Shown in pieces: positions 33,012 to 42,935 of a stretch of 55,670 nt of DNA; the stretch's first letter is position 1, and each line of letters starts with the position of its first letter. The notes under the pieces were generated by a model. The model was not told the origin of the DNA. It saw only the letters and a program-made list of their open reading frames with translations, and made no database searches. This DNA comes from Chloroflexota bacterium (GTDB taxonomy: Bacteria > Chloroflexota > Anaerolineae > Anaerolineales > UBA4823). The translations under genes were made by a program, and so were the position numbers. The stretch spans positions 4,215,677 through 4,271,346 of the forward strand of contig CP070764.1 of NCBI GenBank assembly GCA_020349245.1, in the 5' to 3' direction.

Positions 33012-34682
33012 ATGAATCAGAATTTTGCCCTAGACGGGCAGGAGGCTACAACCGAAAACGAACAACTAGAAGAGGAGAATATTGAACAAAGCAAACCAGC
33101 AGAGCCTTCCGCAACAATGGAACAGCTGTTGGATAATGAAGACCTAGGCTTTGACCTGCCTCGTCAGGGGGAGATTCGCAAAGGTACCGTTGCCAGAGTA
33201 TCCGAAACAGAAATATTAGTCAGCATAGGCACAAAATCTGAAGGTGTGATTCCATCGCGCGAGTTAGACCAGGTGGAAAAAGAACTTCAGGACCAATTAA
33301 CTGTTGGTAATGAAGTAACTGTCTATGTCGTTAACCCTGAAGATCAGAATGGTAATGTTCTGCTCTCTTTTGTACGCGCCCTTGAGGAGAAGGATTGGTT
33401 GTTGGCTGAATCCTTGCTCGCATCTGGCGAACCGTATGATGGGAAAATCATGGGCTTTAATAAAGGCGGGCTGATCATCCCGGTAGGACAATTGCGCGGA
33501 TTTGTGCCAGCCTCCCAGGTAAGTTTACTCCGCAGAATCGATTCCAGTGGAAACACGCCTGAGCAGCGCTGGGGAGCGATGGTTGACGAAGAGATCACAG
33601 TTTCGGTGATCGAAGTAGATCGAGAGCGCCGCAGGTTGATCCTTTCCGAGAGAGCTGCCCTGCAGGAGACACGCGAATCGTTGAAAGAGCGTTTGCTGGA
33701 AGAATTATCGGAAGGTGATGTACGCGGTGGACGAGTGACCAGCCTGGCTGATTTTGGCGCCTTCGTGAATATCGATGGCGCGGATGGTCTTGTGCACCTG
33801 TCTGAGATCTCCTGGGAGAGGATCGAACACCCAAGAGAAGTATTAAAAGTCGGGCAGGAAGTCCAGGTTAAGGTCATCGGAATTGACCATGACCGTAAAC
33901 GAATTGGCCTGTCAATTCGCCAGCTGCAAGCAGATCCCTGGGTAAAGAAGATAGAGGACTTGAAAGAAGGCCAATTAGTGGAAGGGACGATCACTCACCT
34001 GACCAAGTTTGGCGCTTTTGCTCGGCTGGATGAGGATCTAGAGGGGCTGATCCACATTTCCGAGATCAGCGAGCAGCGGGTTGCCCACCCCAAGGAGGTG
34101 CTCCACGAAGGGGACGTTGTGACCCTGCGGGTAATAAAGATAGAGCCCGAGCGGCACCGGATTGGGTTGAGCTTGCGGAAGGTTGATTCTCCAGCCTACT
34201 CAGATTTCGATTGGAAGATGACCTTAGCTGAGGTAGTTGAAGAAAGCCAGGAACATGAACCTGGTGCTGAATTAGAGGAGTTAGCGCTGGAGGCAACCGA
34301 GGTCGCAGAATCAAATACGGAAGAAGAGCCAGTTGCTGAAATGGAACCAGAATCTGCAGAAGCTGTCATGGAAGAGGAGACGGCTACCGAAGCAGAAACA
34401 GAAGAAGAAGCTATAGAGGTGGTTGCAGAGGAAGAAGTCGTCGTAGAATCGGAAGCGGAAACAGAAGTTGATGCTGCAGAAGAAGAGGCGCCTGTAGAAA
34501 TGGAAGCAGAAGTTACTGAGGCGTTTGTCGATGAAGAACAGCCTGATCAAGCAGCAGAAAGAGACGAAGATTTGCAGGTGGAGGCAGGCGAAGTTGCTGA
34601 AACACTGGATATAGATGCAGCAGCAGATGAGGCACAAGAAACCGGTGACGAGGCTCCTGCTGAGACTGACAGCGAAGATTGA
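33012..34682 (+). CDS. rpsA: Four-S1-domain RNA-binding protein with acidic tail (RpsA-like)
   Basis: A 556-residue protein. S1 domains lie at about 53-122, 140-213, 235-304 and 320-390; the third and fourth carry the strong G-A-F-V/A signatures (L-A-D-F-G-A-F-V, T-K-F-G-A-F-A) and H-x-S-E-I-S. From about 405 to the end the protein is almost only Glu, Ala, Val and Thr, an acidic low-complexity tail of 150 residues. Bacterial S1 proteins bind mRNA on the 30S subunit. Four-domain S1 proteins occur in Gram-positives and Chloroflexota. The tail is unusual and may form an RNA-mimicking or partner-binding segment. A terminator follows. Confidence 0.92.
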   Translation: MNQNFALDGQEATTENEQLEEENIEQSKPAEPSATMEQLLDNEDLGFDLPRQGEIRKGTVARVSETEILVSIGTKSEGVIPSRELDQVEKELQDQLTVGNEVTVYVVNPEDQNGNVLLSFVRALEEKDWLLAESLLASGEPYDGKIMGFNKGGLIIPVGQLRGFVPASQVSLLRRIDSSGNTPEQRWGAMVDEEITVSVIEVDRERRRLILSERAALQETRESLKERLLEELSEGDVRGGRVTSLADFGAFVNIDGADGLVHLSEISWERIEHPREVLKVGQEVQVKVIGIDHDRKRIGLSIRQLQADPWVKKIEDLKEGQLVEGTITHLTKFGAFARLDEDLEGLIHISEISEQRVAHPKEVLHEGDVVTLRVIKIEPERHRIGLSLRKVDSPAYSDFDWKMTLAEVVEESQEHEPGAELEELALEATEVAESNTEEEPVAEMEPESAEAVMEEETATEAETEEEAIEVVAEEEVVVESEAETEVDAAEEEAPVEMEAEVTEAFVDEEQPDQAAERDEDLQVEAGEVAETLDIDAAADEAQETGDEAPAETDSED

Positions 34683-34693
34683 TCTTTTCACTT

Positions 34694-34724
34694 ACAGCGT
34701 GTCGCTCTCCGATGCGCTGTTTTT
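34694..34724 (+). terminator. Intrinsic terminator of the S1-protein gene
   Basis: ACAGCGTGTCG (34694-34704) pairs with CGATGCGCTGT (34710-34720), two wobble pairs, then a T run. Confidence 0.88.
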
Positions 34725-34995
34725 GTTTAACCCGCTGGTATAGAGTTCTTATAGCTTTGGCCAGTGTCCGGGCTTATCCAGAAGGGGAAATCAAGTTTTA
34801 ATTTCGAAGTACTTGCTTGACAGCCGGGCGTAAATTACAAAATAGTAATCTAAGAGTTTTATTAACTTACCCTGATTCGGCTGAAGAATCACAAAAGGAA
34901 AGAATAATCTCTGGTAAAATCCAACTGGACTAAATATCTCGTAATCAATGTCTCACGAACACGGGATGCGTTCGTAAGATCGTAGGAGGTACGCT
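34725..34995 (+). promoter_or_regulatory. Intergenic region and leader of clpC
   Basis: A TTGACA hexamer stands at 34817-34822; the best -10 (AATAGT at 34841, 18-bp spacer) is poor. No CIRCE element and no CtsR heptad repeat (GGTCAAA) was seen, so heat-shock control by those regulators is not supported. AGGAGG at 34984-34989 lies six bases before the TTG start of clpC. Confidence 0.4.
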
Positions 34996-37482
34996 TTGTC
35001 GAGCATGGAGCGTTTTACCCAAAGGGCACGCAGGGTGCTGAGCTTAGCCCACCAGGAAGCTGAGCGCATGCGGCAAAATTATATCGGTACAGAACATCTT
35101 CTCTTGGGCTTGATTCGTGAAGATGGAGGCGTCGCTGGACGTGTTCTCCGCGAACTAGGCTTAGAAGCTGAGCGGGTTCAAGAAATCGTTGAGAGATTAA
35201 CCGGAACCGGCACATCCCCTGGAGGAAAGCTGGATCTATCCCCGGGCACGCAACAAGTATTGGAATATGCGGTTGATGAAGCCCGGCGCCTTGGGCACCA
35301 TTATATTGGTACCGAACATCTCCTGCTTGGTCTCGTACGATATGGCGAGGGAGTCGCCAATGACGTCTTGAGGAAGCTGGGGGTTACCCCAGAGCAAATT
35401 CGACGGCAGACTCGCCGGGTGCTCCAGGAGAGCAGCTCATCACGGCGCAGCACGGAAAGAAAATCTACTCAATCTGAAAAACAGCAGCAGAAAACACCTC
35501 TCGTCGACCAGCTGGCAGTTGATTTAACCACCCTTGCAGAAGAGGGCAAACTAGATCCAGTGATTGGGCGCGTCATGGAAATCGAGCGGGTGATCCAGAT
35601 TCTCGCCCGGCGAACAAAGAATAACCCAGCGCTGATCGGTGAGCCCGGGGTGGGTAAAACCGCAATAGTCGAAGGGTTGGCGCAACGAATCCTGGATGGT
35701 GATGTCCCTGCACCGCTTTTGGACAAGCGTGTCCTGCAACTCGATGTCGGTTCACTGGTCGCGGGAACGATGTATCGCGGCCAATTTGAAGAACGTCTCA
35801 AGCGGGTGATCGATGAGCTTAAAGCGGCAGAAGCCATCCTGTTTATCGATGAAGTGCACATGCTGGTGGGGGCAGGCGCGGCAGGTTCATCGGTCGACGC
35901 AGCCAATATCCTCAAGCCCGCCCTGTCACGCGGCGAGCTGCAGGTGATTGGTGCGACCACGCACGACGAATATCGCAAACATATTGAGAGTGATGCAGCT
36001 TTGGAGCGCCGTTTCCAACCGGTTATGGTTGAGGAGCCTGATGTCGAAGAAACGATCGAAATATTGCGCGGCGTGCGTTCGGCTTACGAAGAGCATCACC
36101 GCCTGTCAATTTCTGACGATGCTCTGGACGCAGCGGCCCAGCTTTCATCCCGTTATGTCACAGATCGGTTCCTGCCAGATAAAGCCATAGACCTGATCGA
36201 CGAATCATCCTCCCGGGTGCGGATGTATAAAAGCCCAGCCGCCAGGACAGCGAAAGAATTGATCGGTCAGATTAAGGAAATCCGCCAGAATCATGGGTTA
36301 GCTTTAGAGGACGGTCGCTACGAGGATGCACAAGAAATGCTCGAGCGGCAGGAAGCGCTGGAAAGACAATTAGAGCGTTTGCAAACCGGGTGGGATCGCA
36401 GCAACAGCCCGGTTGTCACGGCTGAAGACATTGCTGAAGTCGTCTCGATGTGGACCGGCGTCCCAGTAATGCAAATTGCCCAGGAAGAATCAATCCGCTT
36501 ACTGAAAATGGAAGAAGAACTGAGCAAGCATATTATCGGCCAGGAGGAAGCGATCGAAGCTATCTCCAAGGCTGTTCGCCGGGCAAGGGCTGGTTTAAAA
36601 GACCCCCGCCGACCGATCGGATCCTTCATCTTCTTGGGACCCACGGGCGTTGGCAAAACGGAGCTGACCAAAGCGTTGGCTAGGTTCCTGTTTGGCAGCG
36701 AGGATGCACTCATCCAGCTCGACATGTCCGAATTTATGGAAAGGCATACAGTGAGTCGATTGGTAGGTGCACCTCCCGGGTACGTAGGGTACGAGGAATC
36801 AGGACAGTTGACTGAAGCATTGCGCCGCCGCCCTTACTCTATTGTCGTCTTTGACGAGATTGAAAAAGCCCATCCAGAAGCACATAACATGTTGCTGCAG
36901 ATCATGGAAGAGGGGCATCTTTCCGATGCACGCGGCCGCATGGTTGATTTTCGCAACGCTTTAGTGGTGATGACCTCCAATGTGGGTGCAGATGTGATCA
37001 AGCGTCAGACCTCCCTGGGCTTCGATATTAAGCGGGATGAAGAGCTGGAAGAACGCCTGGCATACCAGGAAATGCGTAAAAAATTACTCGATTCGCTTAA
37101 ACGTGTTTTCCGTCCCGAGTTTATTAACCGGGTGGATGCCGTAATCGTTTTCCGCGCTCTTAGCAAAGAGAGCATCAAGGAGATCGTTCAGCTGGAGATC
37201 AAAAAAGTTGGCCATAGGCTCGAGGAGCACGAAATTGTGATCAATGTTACCCCCTCTGCTTTGGACCTGCTGGCAGAAAGGGGTTATGATCCAGATATGG
37301 GCGCACGCCCCTTACGCCGGGTCATTCAGCAGCATATTGAGGATAAATTCTCGGATGCCCTCTTGGCTGGCGAATTCGAGGATGGCGATACGATCGTAGT
37401 CGATGTGGTTGATGGTGAGATTACCCTCTACCCCAGCGAAGAGAAGCCAGTTGAACAAGAAGAGGCAATAGCCACGGGTTAA
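34996..37482 (+). CDS. clpC: ClpC-type AAA+ unfoldase
   Basis: An 828-residue double-AAA+ protein. Two N-domain repeats (about 1-145) each hold [12 protein letters not shown]1 has Walker [12 protein letters not shown]2 has G-P-T-G-V-G-K-T. The linker between carries a short UVR-like coiled region (about 425-460) rather than the long ClpB coil, which places it in ClpC. It unfolds substrates for ClpP. The P-loop IGF/L tripeptide was not located with certainty. Start is TTG, chosen because AGGAGG lies six bases upstream; an ATG nine bases further is less well spaced. Confidence 0.95.
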   Translation: MSSMERFTQRARRVLSLAHQEAERMRQNYIGTEHLLLGLIREDGGVAGRVLRELGLEAERVQEIVERLTGTGTSPGGKLDLSPGTQQVLEYAVDEARRLGHHYIGTEHLLLGLVRYGEGVANDVLRKLGVTPEQIRRQTRRVLQESSSSRRSTERKSTQSEKQQQKTPLVDQLAVDLTTLAEEGKLDPVIGRVMEIERVIQILARRTKNNPALIGEPGVGKTAIVEGLAQRILDGDVPAPLLDKRVLQLDVGSLVAGTMYRGQFEERLKRVIDELKAAEAILFIDEVHMLVGAGAAGSSVDAANILKPALSRGELQVIGATTHDEYRKHIESDAALERRFQPVMVEEPDVEETIEILRGVRSAYEEHHRLSISDDALDAAAQLSSRYVTDRFLPDKAIDLIDESSSRVRMYKSPAARTAKELIGQIKEIRQNHGLALEDGRYEDAQEMLERQEALERQLERLQTGWDRSNSPVVTAEDIAEVVSMWTGVPVMQIAQEESIRLLKMEEELSKHIIGQEEAIEAISKAVRRARAGLKDPRRPIGSFIFLGPTGVGKTELTKALARFLFGSEDALIQLDMSEFMERHTVSRLVGAPPGYVGYEESGQLTEALRRRPYSIVVFDEIEKAHPEAHNMLLQIMEEGHLSDARGRMVDFRNALVVMTSNVGADVIKRQTSLGFDIKRDEELEERLAYQEMRKKLLDSLKRVFRPEFINRVDAVIVFRALSKESIKEIVQLEIKKVGHRLEEHEIVINVTPSALDLLAERGYDPDMGARPLRRVIQQHIEDKFSDALLAGEFEDGDTIVVDVVDGEITLYPSEEKPVEQEEAIATG

Positions 37483-37509
37483 CTCCCGCAATCAGGTAGT
37501 GAGTTTATC

Positions 37510-37540
37510 AAGAGCACGGATTTTGTTCCGTGCTCTTTTT
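37510..37540 (+). terminator. Intrinsic terminator of clpC
   Basis: AAGAGCACGGA (37510-37520) and TCCGTGCTCTT (37527-37537), perfect 11-bp stem, then T residues. Confidence 0.93.
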
Positions 37541-37597
37541 ATTATTTTTCCATATGGCGGGAATGGTGTCTGCAGGGCAGAAATAAAATGGCTAAGT

Positions 37598-37603
37598 TAT
37601 AAT
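37598..37603 (+). promoter_or_regulatory. -10 element of radA, likely leaderless
   Basis: TATAAT with six bases (TCATTT) to the ATG at 37610. No SD fits between, so the message probably begins at the ATG. This decides the start codon of radA. Confidence 0.65.
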
Positions 37604-37609
37604 TCATTT

Positions 37610-39007
37610 ATGCCAAAAGTCAGGACACAATTCGTTTGCCAGCAGTGTGGGCGAATATCTCCGCGAGATATGGGGCGCTGTCCCCAATGTAACGCCTGGA
37701 ACAGCATGATCGAGGAGGTTGTTGCCTCCCCTAGCGAGCAACGAAAAACCAGTGTGCGCGGTCTCCGCGGGGCATCAACACCGCGCCGTCTTTCTGAGAT
37801 CGGTGAAGGAGTCGAAGAGCGCCTCCAGCTAACTATCGAGGAGTTTGCCCGTGTGCTTGGAGGCGGTGTCGTGCCTGGCTCAATCGTGCTGATCGGTGGA
37901 GACCCGGGGATAGGCAAAAGCACATTGTTGCTCCAAATTGCTATGGAAATGGCCCGCAATGGGAAAATTTTATACGTGTCTGGCGAAGAATCTGAACGGC
38001 AGATCAAAATGCGAGCGTTGCGTTTATCAAAGGAAAGCGAGGGGAGTGATTCAACCTTGCCTGAAGACCTGTTCCTGGTTACCGAAACCAACCTGGAAGT
38101 TATCCTCACGCATGTCTCACAATTACAACCAAGCCTGTTGATTGTGGATTCAATTCAGACAACGACAATACCCGATCTTGAATCCTCTGCGGGCTCAGTT
38201 TCTCAAGTTCGTGAGTGTGCCTCCCGCTTGAGAGAGCTGGCGAAATCTCAAGGGATTGCGATATTTTTGATCGGGCACGTGACCAAGGAGGGAACGATCG
38301 CCGGGCCGCGTGTCCTAGAGCATATTGTCGATACGGTTCTGTATCTCGAGGGGGATCGATTTCATTCCTATCGATTACTGCGTTCGGTTAAGAACCGCTT
38401 TGGACCCACTTCCGAAGTTGGGGTGTTCGAGATGCAGGAAAGGGGCATGATCCAAGTTGTAAATCCTTCGGAAGTCTTTCTGGCTGGACGGCTAGTTAAC
38501 GCACCTGGTTCTGCAATTGCGGTCACTATGGAAGGCACCCGACCTATACTGGTTGAAATCCAAGGATTAACCAGTTCAACATCGTTCGGTAATCCCCGCC
38601 GCACCCCGAACGGGATTGATATGAACAGGATGCTATTGATTGTAGCTGTGCTCACCCGTCGAGTTGGTTTACGATTGGGGGAACAAGATGTCTTTGTGAA
38701 TGTTGTTGGGGGCCTCAGGGTGAGTGAGCCTGCCGCCGACCTGGCTGTTGCCGCAGCGATCGCCTCATCGATGAGGGATAGGCCATTACAGGCTGAGACG
38801 GTCTTGATCGGAGAACTAGGCCTTTCAGGGGAGTTGCGGGCAGTTGGGCAGATGTCGGCCCGGCTGAAAGAAGCCGCGAATCTGGGATTTAAGACAGCTG
38901 TTGTCCCCGCCCGGCTGCGGCGTAATGAGCCCTGGCCAAAGAATATCCAGGTCATTGAAGCGCGCTCAATCCAACAGGTCTTGGCTCAAGTCTTGACTAA
39001 AGAATAA
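37610..39007 (+). CDS. radA: DNA repair protein RadA
   Basis: A 465-residue protein. An N-terminal zinc finger C-x-x-C-x(n)-C-x-x-C (C-Q-Q-C-G-R, C-P-Q-C-N-A) is followed by a RecA-like ATPase (Walker A G-D-P-G-I-G-K-S-T), the RadA-specific K-N-R-F-G motif and a C-terminal Lon-protease-like domain. It drives branch migration in recombination. The open frame continues upstream to 37499 but overlaps the clpC terminator; the start at 37610 gives the usual family N-terminus and follows a -10 by six bases. Confidence 0.96.
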   Translation: MPKVRTQFVCQQCGRISPRDMGRCPQCNAWNSMIEEVVASPSEQRKTSVRGLRGASTPRRLSEIGEGVEERLQLTIEEFARVLGGGVVPGSIVLIGGDPGIGKSTLLLQIAMEMARNGKILYVSGEESERQIKMRALRLSKESEGSDSTLPEDLFLVTETNLEVILTHVSQLQPSLLIVDSIQTTTIPDLESSAGSVSQVRECASRLRELAKSQGIAIFLIGHVTKEGTIAGPRVLEHIVDTVLYLEGDRFHSYRLLRSVKNRFGPTSEVGVFEMQERGMIQVVNPSEVFLAGRLVNAPGSAIAVTMEGTRPILVEIQGLTSSTSFGNPRRTPNGIDMNRMLLIVAVLTRRVGLRLGEQDVFVNVVGGLRVSEPAADLAVAAAIASSMRDRPLQAETVLIGELGLSGELRAVGQMSARLKEAANLGFKTAVVPARLRRNEPWPKNIQVIEARSIQQVLAQVLTKE

Positions 39008-39226
39008 TCTGTTTGCGCAAGGCGTTATTCTGGATGGTTGCACTGTCTAAAATCTATTAAAATCTTCATAAACATTAATTCAAAACCTGCACAAACCTAC
39101 ATTGACGGGGAATGGATATAGCTGATAAATTTAGTTGATCTAAACTCGTCGCAACCTTTATCCTGTCCATATTAATTTGTGGATTGAACAAGGAATGGGG
39201 TATACATAGAAATTCGGTTCAATTTT

Positions 39227-40531
39227 ATGCTTTTAAAACGCGTTCAATTGGGGTTGATCCACCTGGCTGTTGCCATGACACTGGTTCCAATAAACAGCAC
39301 GCTGAACCGGGTCATGATCAAAGAGCTCGCTTTCTCAGCCACCTTGGTGGCTATTCTTGCATCCCTGCCCTATCTGTTTTCCCCGATCCAGGTCCTGATC
39401 GGCTCGATCTCTGACCGTCATCCGATCTTCGGCTGGCGGCGAACGCCATATATCGCCATTGGCTTGATTTTTTGTGTGCTTGGAGTGGTTCTGTCTCCTT
39501 TTGCGGCATTTGTACTCTATGAGAATTTCATCCTTGGCCTTCTGTTTGGGCTCTTCGCTTTCGGTGCCTGGGGTATGGGATTTAATTTCGCCACGGTCGC
39601 TTACTTCTCATTAGCAACGGATTTGTCAGGAGAAAAAGAACGCGGACGAACCATCTCTGTGATGTTTTTTATGATGATCATTGGGATCATCTCGACTTCT
39701 CTCTTGCTCAGCAGGCTGGTTGATCCTTACTCGCCAGAAGCACTTATTCGCTCTTTTTTGATTGTTGGAGTAATTGCTTTATTCCTGGGAATTTTAGGTT
39801 TGATCAATTTGGAGAAGCGCTCCCTCGGGATACACGTACAGCAGGAAGAACGCTATTCCTGGAAATTTCTTGCCAATTCGATTCTTGAAAATAAACAGGC
39901 GACAATTTTCTTCTTATACCTGATCATTTTATTAATTGCACTGCTTGGTCAGGATATACTGCTCGAACCATATGGGGCAGAAGCATTTGGGATGGCGGTA
40001 ACCGATACAACCCGCATCACTTCAATTTGGGGTGCTTTTACGCTCCTGACCCTGATCCTGGCGGGTTATTTGGAGCGCAAAACCAGCAAGCAGCTGATTG
40101 CCTTTTGGGGTGGGGGTACTGCCTTACTGGGATTTATCCTGATCGCGGCGAGCGGAATTTTGCTCAACTCGACTGTTTTCTATCTCGGGGTAATCTTGTT
40201 GGGTGGTGGAACAGGGCTTTCGACGGTATCCAATTTATCATTGATGCTTGATATGACGACTGCCACAAAAGTGGGTTTGTTTATTGGAGCCTGGGGAATG
40301 GCCAATGCGGTGTCCCGTTTGTTCGGCTCGCTTTTGAGTGGCGTGGTTCGAGATGTGCTCACCCGAGTATTCCAGGATCCAGTTTTGGCATATGTTTCCG
40401 TTTTCAGTATCCTGGCATTACTGCTGCTTATTTCCTTGATCATTTTGCGACGTATCGATGTCAGAGCTTTTCGCCGAAAGGCCGAGACGATCTCCATGGG
40501 AGAGAAGGCAGCCATGGCGGGTGATTTGTAA
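39227..40531 (+). CDS. BCD/PucC-family MFS protein
   Basis: A 434-residue twelve-TM protein. The family block D-R-H-P-I-F-G-W-R-R-T-P-Y-I in loop 2-3, the F-G-L-F-A-F-G-A-W-G-M-G-F-N segment and Q-D-I-L-L-E-P-Y-G-A-E-A-F in the second half are characteristic of PucC. The D-x-L-L-E-P-Y-x-G motif is found in light-harvesting assembly factors of phototrophs, though non-phototrophs also encode homologues. No photosystem gene is nearby. An HTH regulator gene follows on the same strand. Substrate and role are unknown here. Confidence 0.9.
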   Translation: MLLKRVQLGLIHLAVAMTLVPINSTLNRVMIKELAFSATLVAILASLPYLFSPIQVLIGSISDRHPIFGWRRTPYIAIGLIFCVLGVVLSPFAAFVLYENFILGLLFGLFAFGAWGMGFNFATVAYFSLATDLSGEKERGRTISVMFFMMIIGIISTSLLLSRLVDPYSPEALIRSFLIVGVIALFLGILGLINLEKRSLGIHVQQEERYSWKFLANSILENKQATIFFLYLIILLIALLGQDILLEPYGAEAFGMAVTDTTRITSIWGAFTLLTLILAGYLERKTSKQLIAFWGGGTALLGFILIAASGILLNSTVFYLGVILLGGGTGLSTVSNLSLMLDMTTATKVGLFIGAWGMANAVSRLFGSLLSGVVRDVLTRVFQDPVLAYVSVFSILALLLLISLIILRRIDVRAFRRKAETISMGEKAAMAGDL

Positions 40532-40573
40532 GCCCGTTTGCATTTGAATCTGGCTGTAGCCGGCAAACCGCGT

Positions 40574-41197
40574 ATGAATGATGAATGGTTAAGCTTAAGT
40601 GAGGTAGCCAAAATGCTGGGAGTTCACCCCAGCACGGTTCGCAGCTGGTCGGATCAAGGCCATCTGCCAGCCCATCGTACCCAAGGAGGACACCGCCGAT
40701 TCCGACGCCGAGATATTGAGCTGTGGATTCAAACTCACCGGGAAGAGGGATTGGATGAGGGGAACTTGGTGATCCAAGCAGCACTGAAGAACATCCGGGT
40801 TAAGGTCAGCGAGGGAAACCTTGCAAACGAAGCCTGGTATGAAAAGTTGGATGAAGAAGCTCGGAACCAATATCGGCGCAGCGGCCGCGCCTTACTGCAA
40901 GGCTTGCTTGAATCTCTCGCTGTGCATGGTGAATATGACGATTCCGAGGCTCGCTCGCTGGGGTTCGAATACGCCTCTCGCGGCTGGCGGCGCGGCTTGA
41001 CCGCTGCAGAGGCCTCACGGGCTTTCCTGTTCTTTCGGAATGTCTTGTTGGATGCCATGCTCACAGTATATGAAGAATCATCTATACAGACGCCCAGAGC
41101 CTGGAGCGATATTTTTCGCCAGATTTATCATTTCACCGACCAGATCCAGATCACGCTCTTGGAAACATATGATGCCTACCAGCGGGGAAATCATTGA
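40574..41197 (+). CDS. MerR/BldC-type HTH regulator with RsbRD-like C-terminal domain
   Basis: A 207-residue protein. The N-terminal winged HTH reads S-L-S-E-V-A-K-M-L-G-V-H-P-S-T-V-R-S-W-S, then G-H-R-R-F-R-R-R-D-I, as in BldC and excisionase-like proteins. The C-terminal region (about 100-205) has a helical pattern (Y-R-R-S-G-R-A-L-L, then L-G-F-E-Y-A-S-R-G-W-R-R-G) resembling the RsbR-type globin-like N-domain. The TTG at 40538 was not chosen; the ATG at 40574 begins just before the HTH. It follows the PucC-like gene by 42 bp and may be co-transcribed. Confidence 0.78.
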   Translation: MNDEWLSLSEVAKMLGVHPSTVRSWSDQGHLPAHRTQGGHRRFRRRDIELWIQTHREEGLDEGNLVIQAALKNIRVKVSEGNLANEAWYEKLDEEARNQYRRSGRALLQGLLESLAVHGEYDDSEARSLGFEYASRGWRRGLTAAEASRAFLFFRNVLLDAMLTVYEESSIQTPRAWSDIFRQIYHFTDQIQITLLETYDAYQRGNH

Positions 41198-41258
41198 AGC
41201 AAAACTTCCTGGGCGCATTATTCTCTATTGAATTGTGATCCAAAATTCTTCCAGAAAA

Positions 41259-41290
41259 AATCTCCCGGGTTTGTGGGAGATTGCGGTTTT
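41259..41290 (+). terminator. Terminator after the HTH gene
   Basis: AATCTCCC (41259-41266) and GGGAGATT (41275-41282) form an 8-bp stem. On plus the stem is followed by GCGGTTTT, on minus by a clean U run, so it may be bidirectional. Confidence 0.65.
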
Positions 41291-41355
41291 CCTTCAAGCT
41301 TACAATGCGGAAATTGGTAATCTTTTCGCACCCGCCAGGAAGTGCATGGCGGGGT

Positions 41356-41361
41356 TATAAT
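41356..41361 (+). promoter_or_regulatory. -10 element upstream of the DUF6391 gene
   Basis: TATAAT at 41356-41361, about 24 nt before the ATG at 41386. No clear -35 hexamer. It could drive the DUF6391-holA pair. Confidence 0.5.
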
Positions 41362-41385
41362 ACTTTGAGCAATTGATCCTTGAAT

Positions 41386-41934
41386 ATGAGAGTGAATAAA
41401 ATGGTAGACAATAGTGTATTTCAGGTAAAGCAGCGCAGGGAGATACCCATTTTATCCCGGGTGCAGCGCAACCACGGACTCGAGCATGCGACCCTGCATA
41501 TCCTTTCCCAGCGTTATCCAAAACGCAGCTTGGCTGGTCATTCAGATAATCGGGGGTTTTGGTTGATCGGTGATGTACCTATCGAGGGTGTTTACGAGGC
41601 TGTTGAAGAAGCATTGGCACGGCTGCGCAGCGGAGAAAAGCACCTGGCTATCCATCGTAATTGCGGCACAAACTATGTTACCTCCGGCATACTGGCAGGT
41701 CTCGCCGCCGGTATAGCTATGCTTGGGGTCGGGAAAAGAATGCGGGATAAACTGGAGCGATTACCTTTTGCGATGTTCGCAGCCACCTTGATGCTGATTT
41801 TTTCCCAACCAGTGGGATTGTTTTTGCAGGAAAATGTGACAACTTCTGCCGAGCCGGGAGATCTTCAGGTGATCGAGATTATTACTGCCCGCAGGGGAAG
41901 AATGAAAGCGCATCGAATAACGACCCGGAACTAA
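41386..41934 (+). CDS. DUF6391-type membrane protein
   Basis: About 182 residues. The conserved part begins with R-V-Q-R-N-H-G-L-E-H-A-T-L-H, a His/Glu motif of the family found in cyanobacteria and Chloroflexota, followed by an alpha/beta segment and H-R-N-C-G-T-N. Two C-terminal TMs are visible (about 105-125 and 135-155). Function unknown. The start codon is ambiguous: a TTG at 41380, the ATG at 41386 or the ATG at 41401. The stop lies 2 bp before holA, so the two genes are co-transcribed. Confidence 0.8.
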   Translation: MRVNKMVDNSVFQVKQRREIPILSRVQRNHGLEHATLHILSQRYPKRSLAGHSDNRGFWLIGDVPIEGVYEAVEEALARLRSGEKHLAIHRNCGTNYVTSGILAGLAAGIAMLGVGKRMRDKLERLPFAMFAATLMLIFSQPVGLFLQENVTTSAEPGDLQVIEIITARRGRMKAHRITTRN

Positions 41935-41936
41935 TT

Positions 41937-42935
41937 ATGGGGAATGCACAGAAACCCATCGTTTACGTCTTTCATGGGGATGATGAGCTGGCCATAAGCG
42001 AATCCATCGCGCAATTAAAATCAAGATTGGGGGATTTATCAACGGCCGAGCTCAACTTCACAACATTAGACGGGCGTTCATTCTCCATCGAATCTTTTGA
42101 AACTGCAGGAAAATCCATGCCTTTCCTTGCAGAACGTCGTTTGACGGTGGTCAATCATCCGCTGGCTTGTATGCAGGATGAAACGAATCGCCAGAGAATC
42201 TTGTCACTTCTGGAGGAACTCCCTGAAGAAAACGCAGTTGTGCTCGCTGAATATCATCCTTTGCTAAGTCTGAAGGAAAGAAGACAAGGAAAATCCCATT
42301 GGCTGGAAGAATGGGGGAGTTCGATGGGAGCCAAGGTGTACATGCGGGAATTCAGCCTGGCGAGGGGCACTCAATTGACCACCTGGATCATGAACCGCGC
42401 CAGGCAGGCGGGAGGTGATTTCGATATAAAAGCGGCCATGCTTCTGGCCTCCTTGGTTGGGGAAGACCTCCGCCTGGCTGATCAGGAAATCACCAAGCTG
42501 TTGACTTTCGTAAATTTTGAGCGTCCGGTTATGGAATCAGACGTGATGAACCTGACCGTTGTAATTCCAGAAGGGGATATTTTTGAGTTTGTTGATGCTT
42601 TAGGAAACCGTGACAGGAAAAAAGCCACCCAGGTATTTCATGACTTGTTAGCTAACCAGGATCAGCTGCACATCTTCAGCATGGTTGTGCGCCAATTTCG
42701 ACTGCTGCTCTTGGCGAGAGAGATTTTGGATCATCATGGTGGGGAGGCTGAAATAACCCGTCGCTTGAATATCCATCCCTATGTAGGCCGGAAAATATCT
42801 TCCCAGGCACATCGTTTTTCCCGAGCGCAGCTGGAGAATATCTACCATCGTTTGCTGGAGATCGATTACGAATTGAAGACCGGGAAAATGGATATCGATC
42901 TGAGTTTAGACCTGTTGATCGCCGATATTACCTGA
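41937..42935 (+). CDS. holA: DNA polymerase III delta subunit
   Basis: A 332-residue clamp-loader subunit. The N-terminus Y-V-F-H-G-D-D-E-L-A-I replaces the family F-Y-G-D-E-x-x-L, there is a degenerate ATPase fold without a functional P-loop, and the C-terminus has D-I-F-E-F-V-D-A-L-G-N-R-D and the collar helices ending D-L-S-L-D-L-L-I. It opens the beta clamp within the clamp loader. It overlaps the 3' end of the convergent minus gene by 8 bp. Confidence 0.92.
   Translation: MGNAQKPIVYVFHGDDELAISESIAQLKSRLGDLSTAELNFTTLDGRSFSIESFETAGKSMPFLAERRLTVVNHPLACMQDETNRQRILSLLEELPEENAVVLAEYHPLLSLKERRQGKSHWLEEWGSSMGAKVYMREFSLARGTQLTTWIMNRARQAGGDFDIKAAMLLASLVGEDLRLADQEITKLLTFVNFERPVMESDVMNLTVVIPEGDIFEFVDALGNRDRKKATQVFHDLLANQDQLHIFSMVVRQFRLLLLAREILDHHGGEAEITRRLNIHPYVGRKISSQAHRFSRAQLENIYHRLLEIDYELKTGKMDIDLSLDLLIADIT

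Noticed and set aside
34725..34995. CIRCE or CtsR operator before clpC
   Set aside because: Neither the TTAGCACTC-N9-GAGTGCTAA inverted repeat nor GGTCAAA repeats were found.
41259..41290. Second small RNA on the minus strand ended by this hairpin
   Set aside because: The U run on the minus strand is clean but no promoter or upstream gene on that strand supports it.
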